A stretch of DNA of 29,926 bases from an uncultured Blautia sp. (GTDB taxonomy: Bacteria > Bacillota > Clostridia > Lachnospirales > Lachnospiraceae). Positions 1 through 8,166 of the stretch are shown here, one piece after another. The stretch spans positions 1 to 29,926 of the forward strand of contig URXG01000025.1 of NCBI GenBank assembly GCA_900551715.1, in the 5' to 3' direction. Position 1 is the first letter of the stretch, and every line of letters begins with the position of its first letter. Below the pieces are notes generated by a model that was given only the letters and a program-made list of their open reading frames with translations, was not told the origin of the DNA and did no database searches. The translations under genes and the position numbers were made by a program.

Positions 1-46
1 TGGACTATTTAAAATCATTTATTTTAGCCCATTAAGGAGGTTCAAT

Positions 47-68
47 TTGTCGTACTCTTGTCGTACTC
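47..68. repeat. Tandem direct repeat, 11 bp x 2
   Basis: The 11-mer TTGTCGTACTC occurs twice back to back. It lies downstream of lysS in the 109-bp gap at the left edge of the window, which holds no other recognisable gene. Short direct repeats of this size can be arm-type integrase sites, but nothing else mobile is visible, so the function is unknown. Confidence 0.6.
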
Positions 69-109
69 CATACCAAAAAGCCCATATTTTTAAATCTTAT
101 ATTAGATTT

Positions 110-2137
110 TTAATACAGCTTTGCACCTGCCGGAATTCTATCATCTACCATCAGTAGATTTAATCCCTCTCTACCATCTTCCTCATGTACTGCTGAAATC
201 AGCATACCCTCAGAATCAATTCCCATCATCTTTCTTGGTGGTAAATTAACAATTGCAATTGCTGTTTTTCCGATCAGTGTTTCCGGTTCATAATATTCGT
301 GAATACCGCTTAAAATCGTGCGTTTACGGTCTGTTCCGTCATTCAAAGTGAACTTCAATAACTTCTTACTTTTTGGAACTGCCTCACATGCTTCAATTTT
401 TACTGCACGAAAATCTGACTTGCTAAAAGTATCAAAGTCAACTGTTTCTTCAAAAAGCGGTTCAATCTTCACATTAGAAAAATCAATTTTTTCTGCTGGT
501 TTTTCTTCTGTTTTTACCTGTGTTGCGTTGTTTGCTTCGTTCTTAGCCGCACCCTGTGACTTCATTGTCGGGAACAGAAGTACGTCTCTGATTGCCTGGC
601 TGTCTGTAAGAAGCATAACCAGACGGTCGATTCCGTATCCGATACCACCTGTAGGCGGCATACCGATCTCAAGTGCATTCAGGAAGTCTTCATCTGTGTG
701 GTTTGCTTCCTCATCACCAGCGTCAGCAAGAGCATCCTGTGCTTTGAAACGCTCTCTCTGGTCGATCGGGTCATTCAGCTCGGAATATGCGTTACACATT
801 TCCCATGTATTACAGAAAAGCTCGAAACGCTCTACTTTTGACGGATCAGAAGGTTTCTTCTTTGTCAGCGGAGAAATTTCAATCGGATGATCCATGATGA
901 AAGTTGGCTGAATCAGCTCTTTCTCACAATATTCTTCAAAGAAGAGGTTGATAATATCACCCTTCTTGTGACGTTCTTCATATTCGATATGATGCTCAGC
1001 AGCAAGCTTCTTGGCTGCTTCATCATCTGCTACTTCATCAAAATCAATTCCTGCATATTTCTTGATCGCATCATTCATAGTCAGACGTGCAAAAGGCTTT
1101 CCAAGGTCAATCTCAATACCATTGTAAGAGATCTTTGTGGAACCGCAAACCTTCTCTGCCAGATAACGGAACATGGACTCTGTCAGTTCCATCATTCCCT
1201 CATAATCAGTGTATGCCTGATAAAGCTCCATCAGAGTGAATTCCGGGTTATGACGAGTATCAACACCTTCATTACGGAATACACGACCGATCTCGTATAC
1301 TCTTTCAAGACCACCTACGATCAGTCTCTTCAGATAAAGTTCCAGTGAGATACGAAGCTTTACATCTTCATTCAGTGCATTGTAATGTGTCTCAAAAGGT
1401 CTTGCAGCTGCTCCTCCGGCATTGGATACCAGCATTGGAGTTTCTACTTCCATGAAGTCACGTCCTGCAAGGAAGTTACGAATTTCTTTGAGAATCTGAG
1501 AACGTTTGATAAATACATTCTTGCTGTCCTGATTCATGATCAGATCAACATATCTCTGACGGTAACGTGTATCTGTATCTGTCAGACCATGGAATTTCTC
1601 CGGCAGAATCTGTAAGCTCTTGGATAAAAGAGTCATTTTTTCTGCATGAATGGAAATCTCCCCTGTTCTTGTTCTGAAAGCAAAACCTTCCAGACCGAAG
1701 ATATCACCGATATCAGATTTCTTGAAATCTGCATAGGATTCTTCTCCAATAGCATCTCTTGCCACATAAACCTGGATATTCCCCTGCAGATCCTGTATAT
1801 TACAGAAAGAAGCCTTACCCATGACACGTTTAAACATCATACGTCCCGCAATTGCCACATGGATCGGGCTTGCATCCATGATGTTTCTTCTTTCTTCATA
1901 GTCCTTCTTCTGAACTTCTCTTGCCTGTGCTTCGTCAAGACCTTCCACACTTGGTGCCTTGTGGTCTTTTAAGAGCTCTGCTTCATGTGCTTCGTAGAGC
2001 TTTTTTACCTCAAGTGAATGATGTGTCTGGTCAAATTTGGTGATCTGAAATGGGTCCCTGCCATTTGCCTGCAGATCTGCAAGTTTCTCGCGACGGACCT
2101 TTAAAAGCTGGTTTATGTCCTGCTTCTTCTCTGCCAC
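110..2137 (-). CDS. lysS: Lysyl-tRNA synthetase with C-terminal tRNA-binding domain
   Basis: Class II lysine--tRNA ligase, which charges tRNA-Lys in the cytoplasm. Order of parts in 675 residues: N-terminal anticodon-binding OB fold (about 92-185), class II catalytic core with motif 2 around RNEGVDTRHNPEFT (288-301) and motif 3 GGIGYGIDRL (497-506). A polar Ala/Lys/Glu-rich linker (about 528-553) follows, then a second OB-type domain (about 566-675) with the NLPPRKMMGIDSEGMLISA signature of the MetRS C-terminal/Trbp111 tRNA-binding family. Ordinary bacterial LysRS is near 500 residues and stops after motif 3. The start is GTG at 2137, placed 8 nt after a GGAGG. It lies 34 nt behind greA in the same direction, so the two are probably co-transcribed. 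No clear U-tailed terminator is visible before the window edge. Confidence 0.97.
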   Translation of the reverse strand: MAEKKQDINQLLKVRREKLADLQANGRDPFQITKFDQTHHSLEVKKLYEAHEAELLKDHKAPSVEGLDEAQAREVQKKDYEERRNIMDASPIHVAIAGRMMFKRVMGKASFCNIQDLQGNIQVYVARDAIGEESYADFKKSDIGDIFGLEGFAFRTRTGEISIHAEKMTLLSKSLQILPEKFHGLTDTDTRYRQRYVDLIMNQDSKNVFIKRSQILKEIRNFLAGRDFMEVETPMLVSNAGGAAARPFETHYNALNEDVKLRISLELYLKRLIVGGLERVYEIGRVFRNEGVDTRHNPEFTLMELYQAYTDYEGMMELTESMFRYLAEKVCGSTKISYNGIEIDLGKPFARLTMNDAIKKYAGIDFDEVADDEAAKKLAAEHHIEYEERHKKGDIINLFFEEYCEKELIQPTFIMDHPIEISPLTKKKPSDPSKVERFELFCNTWEMCNAYSELNDPIDQRERFKAQDALADAGDEEANHTDEDFLNALEIGMPPTGGIGYGIDRLVMLLTDSQAIRDVLLFPTMKSQGAAKNEANNATQVKTEEKPAEKIDFSNVKIEPLFEETVDFDTFSKSDFRAVKIEACEAVPKSKKLLKFTLNDGTDRKRTILSGIHEYYEPETLIGKTAIAIVNLPPRKMMGIDSEGMLISAVHEEDGREGLNLLMVDDRIPAGAKLY

Positions 2138-2171
2138 TGTATTGGCCTCCTTCTATTCTTTATCTGATTAT

Positions 2172-2654
2172 TTATACGTTTCTCTGGATTTCAAGAACTT
2201 TGTATTTCATGATTCCTGAAGGCATTTCTACTTCTACAACATCTCCTGTATGTGCTCCCATAAGAGCTTTTCCTACTGGAGATTCATTGGAAATCTTACC
2301 TTCCAGGCTGTTGGCTTCTGTAGATCCTACGATTTTCAGTTCCATTTCTTCTTCAAATTCATAGTCATATACTTTTACTTTACAGCCAACATTGATACGA
2401 TCCAGCTCTACTTCATCTTCTACAACAACTTCTGCGTTCTTCAGAATTTTTTCGATTTCTTCAATACGTGCTTCGATATCTCTCTGCTCATCTTTTGCTG
2501 CATCATACTCTGCGTTCTCGGACAGGTCGCCCTGCTCTCTTGCTTCTTTTATCTTACCTGCAACTTCTTTTCTTTTTACTACCTTTAAATCATGCAGCTC
2601 TTCCTCTAATTTTTTAAGTCCTGCATAAGTTAGTAAGTTTTTCTTTTCTTCCAT
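2172..2654 (-). CDS. greA: Transcription elongation factor GreA
   Basis: GreA rescues backtracked RNA polymerase by stimulating transcript cleavage through the secondary channel. The 160-residue product has the usual length. It has an N-terminal coiled coil with the acidic tip region (KEAREQGDLSENAEYDAAK) and a C-terminal FKBP-like domain ending in SPVGKALMGAHTGDVVEVEMP. ATG at 2654 is chosen because it follows AAAGGGAG with good spacing; a TTG 18 nt upstream would put the ribosome site inside the coding region. The gene has its own exact-consensus promoter and leads into lysS 34 nt downstream, a conserved greA-lysS pair in clostridia. Confidence 0.96.
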   Translation of the reverse strand: MEEKKNLLTYAGLKKLEEELHDLKVVKRKEVAGKIKEAREQGDLSENAEYDAAKDEQRDIEARIEEIEKILKNAEVVVEDEVELDRINVGCKVKVYDYEFEEEMELKIVGSTEANSLEGKISNESPVGKALMGAHTGDVVEVEMPSGIMKYKVLEIQRNV

Positions 2655-2658
2655 GACC

Positions 2659-2688
2659 TTACTCCCTTTCAATATTCACATTGGACAT
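2659..2688 (-). other. Possible 9-codon upstream ORF in the greA leader
   Basis: In the roughly 90-nt greA leader, an AGGAG is followed by an ATG and nine sense codons (M-S-N-V-N-I-E-R-E). The TAA lies next to the greA start region, and the last codons form the greA ribosome site. The AGGAG-to-ATG spacing is only 3 nt, shorter than optimal, so translation is uncertain. Confidence 0.2.
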
Positions 2689-2752
2689 TGTCTCCTGAAA
2701 TCATCATATCGCAAAAAGGACAGACTTATTCTAGGATATTCACAATTCCAGT

Positions 2753-2781
2753 ATTATACCGAAAAGAGCCCGGATTGTCAA
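2753..2781 (-). promoter_or_regulatory. Sigma-A promoter of greA-lysS
   Basis: Minus strand reads TTGACA (2781-2776), a 17-bp spacer, then TATAAT (2758-2753), an exact match to the vegetative consensus. Transcription would start near 2746, giving a leader of about 90 nt. The -35 box lies in the loop of the preceding terminator hairpin. Confidence 0.9.
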
Positions 2782-2792
2782 GCATCCGGACT
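2761..2792 (-). terminator. Intrinsic terminator of the GT2 gene
   Basis: A 9-bp stem (2784-2792 with 2767-2775, one G-U pair) with an 8-nt loop is followed by CTTTTC on the minus strand, 22 nt after the glycosyltransferase stop. The U tract is short, so termination may be incomplete. Confidence 0.7.
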
Positions 2793-2814
2793 CCCTGTCA
2801 ATACACTATATTTT

Positions 2815-3804
2815 TCAGCAATTTCGCCGTTGTTCACCGTTGTTTCTGTCGTCTTTTTCCGCTTCTTTCATCAGATCTTTCAGACGGTCAGCTGCACTGG
2901 TCAGATGAAGCTCAAAGTTTTGTTTGTGCTGCTGCACCAGTGTGGAAAGAATGATACCGGAAAACCAGCAGACAATGGCAGTAAGAATCACAAAACATAT
3001 CACTATCAGACTGGGCATTTTGGTCACTGTACCTGTTTGGATATATTTCGTCAGAATCGGCACAAAGAATGCTGCTCCAAGTACAAACAGAACTGCTGCT
3101 ATCGTAGAAAAGAACTGTAATGGCTTATAGTCCTTATACATACGGAAAATTGTCTTAAGAACCTTGAATCCGTCAGAGTACGTATTCAGCTTGGACACAC
3201 TGCCTTCCTGACGGTCTCTGTAATCAACCACCACATTTTCTACATGCATTTTTTTGTCGATCGCGTGGATGGTCATCTCTGTCTCTATCTCAAAATTCTT
3301 GGACAATACAGGAAATGTTTTGACGAATTCATAGCTCATAGCTCTGTATCCTGTCATAATATCCTTGATATTACTGCGGAAAAGATGATTGATAAACGCT
3401 CTTACGATGGTATTACCAAAATTATGGAAAGGTCTTTTGTTTTCCGTAAAATAAGTAGAGGAAAGTCTGTCCCCTACTACCATGTCCACCCCTTCTTCCA
3501 GAACCTTCCTGCACATTTCCGGCGCAAATTCTGCAGGATAAGTATCATCTCCATCCAGCATAAGGTAACACTGTGCATCTATGTCACGAAACATGCTTCG
3601 GATTACATTGCCTTTTCCCTGCTGACGTTCGTATCTTACAATGGCACCTGCCTGACGTGCGATCTCGTCTGTTCCATCAGTGGAATTATTATCATATACA
3701 TATATGGTAGCTTCCGGAAGTGCTTCTTTGGCATCCTTCACGACCTTGGCAATAGACTTACTCTCATTATAGCAGGGTATCAGTACCGCTATTTTATCTA
3801 TCAT
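2815..3804 (-). CDS. Membrane-anchored GT2 glycosyltransferase (DPM1/GtrB-like)
   Basis: Family 2 glycosyltransferase, probably moving a sugar from a nucleotide donor to a lipid carrier at the cytoplasmic face. The 329-residue protein has the GT-A nucleotide-binding start IAVLIPCYNES (5-15), YDNNSTDGT (37-45), the metal-binding DGDD (84-87) and KDIMTGYRAMS (147-157). Two hydrophobic helices (about 230-252 and 264-290) and a basic tail close the protein, as in dolichyl-phosphate-mannose and bactoprenol-glucose synthases. The start ATG follows AGGAG with 8-nt spacing. It is divergent from the polysaccharide genes at 3966-9423 and probably serves the same glycan. The acceptor and donor sugars cannot be read from sequence. 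Confidence 0.9.
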   Translation of the reverse strand: MIDKIAVLIPCYNESKSIAKVVKDAKEALPEATIYVYDNNSTDGTDEIARQAGAIVRYERQQGKGNVIRSMFRDIDAQCYLMLDGDDTYPAEFAPEMCRKVLEEGVDMVVGDRLSSTYFTENKRPFHNFGNTIVRAFINHLFRSNIKDIMTGYRAMSYEFVKTFPVLSKNFEIETEMTIHAIDKKMHVENVVVDYRDRQEGSVSKLNTYSDGFKVLKTIFRMYKDYKPLQFFSTIAAVLFVLGAAFFVPILTKYIQTGTVTKMPSLIVICFVILTAIVCWFSGIILSTLVQQHKQNFELHLTSAADRLKDLMKEAEKDDRNNGEQRRNC

Positions 3805-3901
3805 TTTAATTTCTCCTGTAAAGTTACATTCTTGTTATACACATTCGAAGTCACTATATCATAATATCTTAAAAAAATAAACACAGTTTCACAACTTTTT
3901 C

Positions 3902-3929
3902 GTTACATTTTGTTTTTTTATGGTATACT
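3902..3929 (+). promoter_or_regulatory. Promoter of the polysaccharide operon
   Basis: GTTACA (3902-3907, 4 of 6 to consensus), a 16-bp spacer and TATACT (3924-3929), preceded by TGG as an extended -10. It lies 37 nt upstream of the first plus-strand gene start. Confidence 0.6.
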
Positions 3930-3965
3930 AACTACAAAATCACTAATAAAATGAGGAGTTCTATC

Positions 3966-5822
3966 ATGAAGTTCAAACCTTTGACCCTTCCAGTCATATT
4001 TTATACCATTATGGTATATTTTTATTTATCCTTTGGTATCTATGATGATAATCTCGTATATTTGATACGCTTCAGCAACAATCCAGTATTCAGTCTTCTG
4101 GCATTTACAGGACTTTTACTTATCTGCCGGAAATTCTTTCCTCTGATCAGGCAGCCTCATTGCAAACTCTTTTATTTTCTGAGTTTCATCATCGCCGGAT
4201 TTTTTTCCATTGTCAGTATCAATACCAGATTTTTTAAAGTAGAATATTCCATTGTAGAATATATTCATACATCAAGTCTGGCTTTACCCAAACTTGCCCT
4301 GATCTTTGTTGGAGGACTTTTTACTTTTTTTGCAGTAATTCAGATTATTGGGTCTATAAGGAAAATTTCTTTTGATTATCCGATTTCAGATCGTATCAAA
4401 AAATTTATGGACTTTATGTTTAACAGCAAAACTTTCCCTAAAGCACTGCTGTTTATTGCTGTTGTATGGCTTCCCCAGGTACTTGTCCGTTATCCAGGAG
4501 CACTTACTCCTGATTCACAGCGTTGTCTGTTGCAGTACTGGGGTGCCAACCCTTTTACCACTCAGCATCCGATTCTTTATACTCTTGCACTTGGTAAAAT
4601 TATGGATCTGGGCATTGCTCTTGGGCATCCTGCTCTGAGTCTGTATATTTTCGTTCTTATACAGACTGTTTTGCTTCTCCTGGTACTGGCTTATGCTGTA
4701 TATACCATGAACAGATTTCATTTTCCAAAGTGGCTTCTGGTATTAAGTCTGTTGTTTTTTTCATTCGGACCAATTTTTATAGCTCCGGCTACTACTATAG
4801 TGGTAGATGGAATTTACAACTCCTTCGCACTGCTTCTGATGATTGAACTTGTTTATTACCTTTTTTCTCATAAGAAATTCGTCAGATGCTGGTATCATTA
4901 TCTGCTTACTGCCGTAGCAGTATTTGGGCTCATTTTTCGACATAACGGTTTTTATACTGGTTTGCTCGTTACAGTTCTGGCCATTTTTATGGAAATTTTC
5001 TTCCATATTAAAAAGGAAAACAAAATCAGATACTCCATTCTGTTTCTGGCAGTTCTCCTGCTCCCGCTTTTTGGCAGCCGAACATTATCCAACAACCTGT
5101 ATCAGCAATATGATGCACAGAAATACAGCACCAGAGCTATGCTTGCCCTGCCTATCCAACAGGTTTCCCGCTGTTTTGCCGAATATGGTGATGAAATAGA
5201 TCCGGAAATCCAGACAGCTGTCAAAAAAGTTCTGAAATGGAACGCAAATTTTTATAAATATATATACAATCCCAGATCTTTTGACAGTATCAAACAGGGC
5301 TTTAACTTAAAAGCATCCTCCGAAGATATAAAAGGATTTTTGCAGGCATGGGGCAAGCTTTTCCAGAAATATCCCACCACCTGCATCCTTGCCACACTGA
5401 ATCAAACTTATGATCTTTTCAGTTCACAAGTAGTTAATCAGTTTTACTACAGACCTTTTGATGTGCTTATGGACACTGAAGGATATATAATTCCTGAGCT
5501 CACTAAAGCCGAAGCAACCCCTAATGCTCCCAACAGACTTCTTGGTCAGTATTACTATATTTTCGGTTTTATTCCGGGAGTTGGACTTCTGGTCAATCAG
5601 GGATTTACAGATCTTATGCTCCTGATCATATCCCTGTATGCACTGGTTGAAAAAAGAGGCAAACTGCTTTTCCTCTGTATGCCTCTGCTTCTGACTCTGG
5701 CAGTCGCATTTGTTGGACCTATGGTATTGCGTCAGGCACGCTATACTTATCCTATTATGTATGGGCTGCCACTGTTATTCGGGCTCTTTCTTACACAGTC
5801 AACACAAAAATCTGAGAGGTGA
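3966..5822 (+). CDS. Polytopic membrane protein, DUF6020-like
   Basis: This 618-residue integral membrane protein has many hydrophobic segments spread from residue 10 to the end. A large polar stretch (about 375-500) is probably extracytoplasmic. The segment YPGALTPDSQRCLLQYWG followed by QHPILYTL resembles the conserved acidic loop of DUF6020 proteins and GT-C type lipid-linked sugar transferases, so a role in glycan transfer or polymerisation is inferred, not shown. ATG at 3966 is chosen because an upstream in-frame ATG at 3951 would include the GAGGAG ribosome site (7-nt spacing to 3966). It is the first gene of a four-gene plus-strand operon; the next start is 5 nt after its stop. Confidence 0.75.
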   Translation: MKFKPLTLPVIFYTIMVYFYLSFGIYDDNLVYLIRFSNNPVFSLLAFTGLLLICRKFFPLIRQPHCKLFYFLSFIIAGFFSIVSINTRFFKVEYSIVEYIHTSSLALPKLALIFVGGLFTFFAVIQIIGSIRKISFDYPISDRIKKFMDFMFNSKTFPKALLFIAVVWLPQVLVRYPGALTPDSQRCLLQYWGANPFTTQHPILYTLALGKIMDLGIALGHPALSLYIFVLIQTVLLLLVLAYAVYTMNRFHFPKWLLVLSLLFFSFGPIFIAPATTIVVDGIYNSFALLLMIELVYYLFSHKKFVRCWYHYLLTAVAVFGLIFRHNGFYTGLLVTVLAIFMEIFFHIKKENKIRYSILFLAVLLLPLFGSRTLSNNLYQQYDAQKYSTRAMLALPIQQVSRCFAEYGDEIDPEIQTAVKKVLKWNANFYKYIYNPRSFDSIKQGFNLKASSEDIKGFLQAWGKLFQKYPTTCILATLNQTYDLFSSQVVNQFYYRPFDVLMDTEGYIIPELTKAEATPNAPNRLLGQYYYIFGFIPGVGLLVNQGFTDLMLLIISLYALVEKRGKLLFLCMPLLLTLAVAFVGPMVLRQARYTYPIMYGLPLLFGLFLTQSTQKSER

Positions 5823-5827
5823 TTTTT

Positions 5828-6910
5828 ATGGAAAAAAAGCGAGTAGGTGTTATCACATTTCATAACTATGATAATTATGGAGCCATTCTCCAGAGCTATG
5901 GTCTCCAGAAGAAACTCCGGGAACTTGGTACTTATCCGGAGATTATTGATTACAGTTGTCAGTATATCAGCAATCCTTTCCGTCTGGTCAATCTGAAGGA
6001 AAAAGGACTTTTTAACTACATTTATGGTGCTATCGGTCATATCTGTTATATTCCCCGCCGCCATAAATGCAACAAATTCCGCAAACATATGAAATACAGC
6101 CAGCCAGTCACCAGGGACAAGATGCAGGCTGTAGCAGGAAAATACGATATTTATATTGCGGGAAGTGACCAGATCTGGGACTACAAACTTACCAATTTTG
6201 ATCAGACTTATTTTCTAAACTTCCCTGTCAAAGGCAAAAAGAAATATAGCTATGCTGCCAGTATCGGTGAACATGTTCCTCCGGAACAGTACCGGGAATC
6301 TTACAGCAGACTTCTTTCTGCTTTTGATAAAATTCTCGTCAGAGAAAGCTATGGTGCAGATATTGTAAACGAACTTACCGGTAAGAAACCGGAAGTTGTC
6401 TGCGATCCCACACTTCTCCTTACTGCAGAAGAATGGAGCAAACTACTTAAAGAACCTCGCATCAAGGGCAAGTACATCCTGGTTTATCAACTGGGCATCA
6501 ACAAAGAGATCGTCGATTTTGCCCGCCGTCTGAAGCAAAAAACCGGATACAAGATCATTTACATCCCCTTTCCTCTGGTAGGACTTCTGAAATGCCGCTG
6601 TGAGATTACTATTGGTCCGGCAGAATGGATGGGACTTTTCAAAAATGCTGAATATGTAATTTCCGATTCTTTCCATGGAATCGTATTCTCATTATTATTT
6701 AACCGTAAATTCTTTGCCAAATCCGACGGACATCACAAAAACCGTCGTGTGGAAGAACTGCTGAAACTGGTAAATATGACAGACCGGACCATGAATCATG
6801 TTACAGAAGAACAGCTTACGGAAGAACTGGATTTTACCTATGCAAACCAGCAGATTGACAAATTCCGTCTGTCTTCCCTTCAGAAACTGAAAGAAATGAT
6901 TGATGCCTGA
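5828..6910 (+). CDS. Polysaccharide pyruvyl transferase family protein
   Basis: A 360-residue member of the CsaB/WcaK-like family (PS_pyruv_trans), whose studied members add a pyruvate ketal to sugars of surface polymers using phosphoenolpyruvate. Hallmarks are the N-terminal GVITFHNYDNYGAILQSYGL, GSDQIWD (112-118) and SDSFHG (279-284). ATG at 5828 is used because it follows GAGAGGTGA; an in-frame GTG at 5819 overlaps the previous stop and has no site of its own. The FrhB-like Fe-S protein comes next, a pairing common in exopolysaccharide clusters of gut anaerobes. Actual pyruvylation is inferred from family only. Confidence 0.88.
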   Translation: MEKKRVGVITFHNYDNYGAILQSYGLQKKLRELGTYPEIIDYSCQYISNPFRLVNLKEKGLFNYIYGAIGHICYIPRRHKCNKFRKHMKYSQPVTRDKMQAVAGKYDIYIAGSDQIWDYKLTNFDQTYFLNFPVKGKKKYSYAASIGEHVPPEQYRESYSRLLSAFDKILVRESYGADIVNELTGKKPEVVCDPTLLLTAEEWSKLLKEPRIKGKYILVYQLGINKEIVDFARRLKQKTGYKIIYIPFPLVGLLKCRCEITIGPAEWMGLFKNAEYVISDSFHGIVFSLLFNRKFFAKSDGHHKNRRVEELLKLVNMTDRTMNHVTEEQLTEELDFTYANQQIDKFRLSSLQKLKEMIDA

Positions 6911-6947
6911 GATAAAATAAGTTCTATATTAACAGGAGACAATAAAT

Positions 6948-8162
6948 ATGTTTTTTGACAGTCATTCAAAAAAAGACTGCTGCGGCTGTTCAGCATGCAG
7001 CAATATCTGCAGCGTATCAGCTATCACCATGAAAGAAGATTCCTGCGGATTTCTTTATCCTCATATAAATAATGATCTTTGTGTTCACTGTGGCAGGTGC
7101 CGCAAAGTCTGTCCTCTGTCCATCACCTTTACAGGTCAGGAGGGAAATCCTTCAATCTATGCTGTCCGCAATCAGGATACTGCTGCTGTCCGCAAAAGTT
7201 CTTCCGGTGGAGTTTTTACCCTTCTTGCCAAATGGATACTGTCCCAGGGTGGAGTTGTCTACGGTGTTGGCTTTGATGATGCCTTTTCTGTAAAACATAT
7301 GCGTGGACAGACTGTATCAAAGGTGCAGAAATTCCGTACTTCCAAATACGTGGAAAGTGATATTTCAGAAGTTTATCAGCATATCGGTGAAGATCTGAAG
7401 ACCGGACTCACAGTACTTCTTACCGGTACTCCCTGTCAGATCTCCGGTGTCACCAGATATCTGAATTTCCGTCGTATTCCTGTTGCCAGCCTTTATACCT
7501 GTGACAACATCTGCCATGGAGTTCCCAGCCGAAAAGTCTGGGAAGATTATCTGAAAATCCTGAAAAGCAACTATATTGGAACTGATGATGAGATCACCAT
7601 GATCAACATGCGAAGCAAAAAAGTTTCCTGGAAAGAAAAACAGATGGATATTTCTCTCAGAAAAGGAAATATCGATTCCGTCATAAAAGATTTTTCTTTT
7701 AACAGAATTTTTGCCAGTCTTTATGCTACCAGACCTTCCTGTTTTAACTGTCACTTTAACAGTTATCTCCGTCCTTCAGATATCACTCTTGGAGATTTCT
7801 GGACAGGCGAAACTGCCGGACTGAAGTTTGATATCAGCCAGGGTGTCAGCGAAATACTGGTCAACACTCCAAAAGGAAAGCAACTTTTTAATCTTATAAA
7901 GGATCAGGCAAGTATTCAGCCTCTTACCCAGAAAGAAGGATGGCAGCCTCATCTGGAATACTCTGCCAGACCTCCAAAGAAATACAGAGAATTCTGGAAA
8001 GATTACAAGGGTACCTCCGACAAAGAACTGGTTCTGCGTAAATATATGAAAGGCTCTCTTCTTACCAGAATGATCCGGATTCTCTCTCCTGTTCTCCGCA
8101 AAACCGGACTTTACAATCTGGCTGGAAAAATGTACAACATTGTTTTAGGAAAAAAAGGTTGA
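6948..8162 (+). CDS. Ferredoxin-type FrhB/FdhB-like protein
   Basis: A 404-residue protein annotated by family as coenzyme F420 hydrogenase/dehydrogenase beta subunit. Two 4Fe-4S motifs sit at the N-terminus: Cys 11/14/17/21 and Cys 45/48/51/55, both C-x2-C-x2-C-x3-C. The FrhB N- and C-terminal domains follow, including SSGGVFTLLAKW, the LTGTPCQISG segment and LGDFWTGE. Gut Firmicutes do not make F420, so in this setting the protein is more likely a redox enzyme acting on a sugar or its pyruvyl group; that is inference. The start follows an ACAGGAG site. The flippase gene begins 4 nt after its stop. Confidence 0.85.
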   Translation: MFFDSHSKKDCCGCSACSNICSVSAITMKEDSCGFLYPHINNDLCVHCGRCRKVCPLSITFTGQEGNPSIYAVRNQDTAAVRKSSSGGVFTLLAKWILSQGGVVYGVGFDDAFSVKHMRGQTVSKVQKFRTSKYVESDISEVYQHIGEDLKTGLTVLLTGTPCQISGVTRYLNFRRIPVASLYTCDNICHGVPSRKVWEDYLKILKSNYIGTDDEITMINMRSKKVSWKEKQMDISLRKGNIDSVIKDFSFNRIFASLYATRPSCFNCHFNSYLRPSDITLGDFWTGETAGLKFDISQGVSEILVNTPKGKQLFNLIKDQASIQPLTQKEGWQPHLEYSARPPKKYREFWKDYKGTSDKELVLRKYMKGSLLTRMIRILSPVLRKTGLYNLAGKMYNIVLGKKG

Positions 8163-8166
8163 TTTT

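Noticed and set aside
88..112. Terminator for lysS just after its stop
   Set aside because: The AAATCT/AGATTT hairpin is weak and on the minus strand is followed by A residues, not T; its tail suits only the plus strand.
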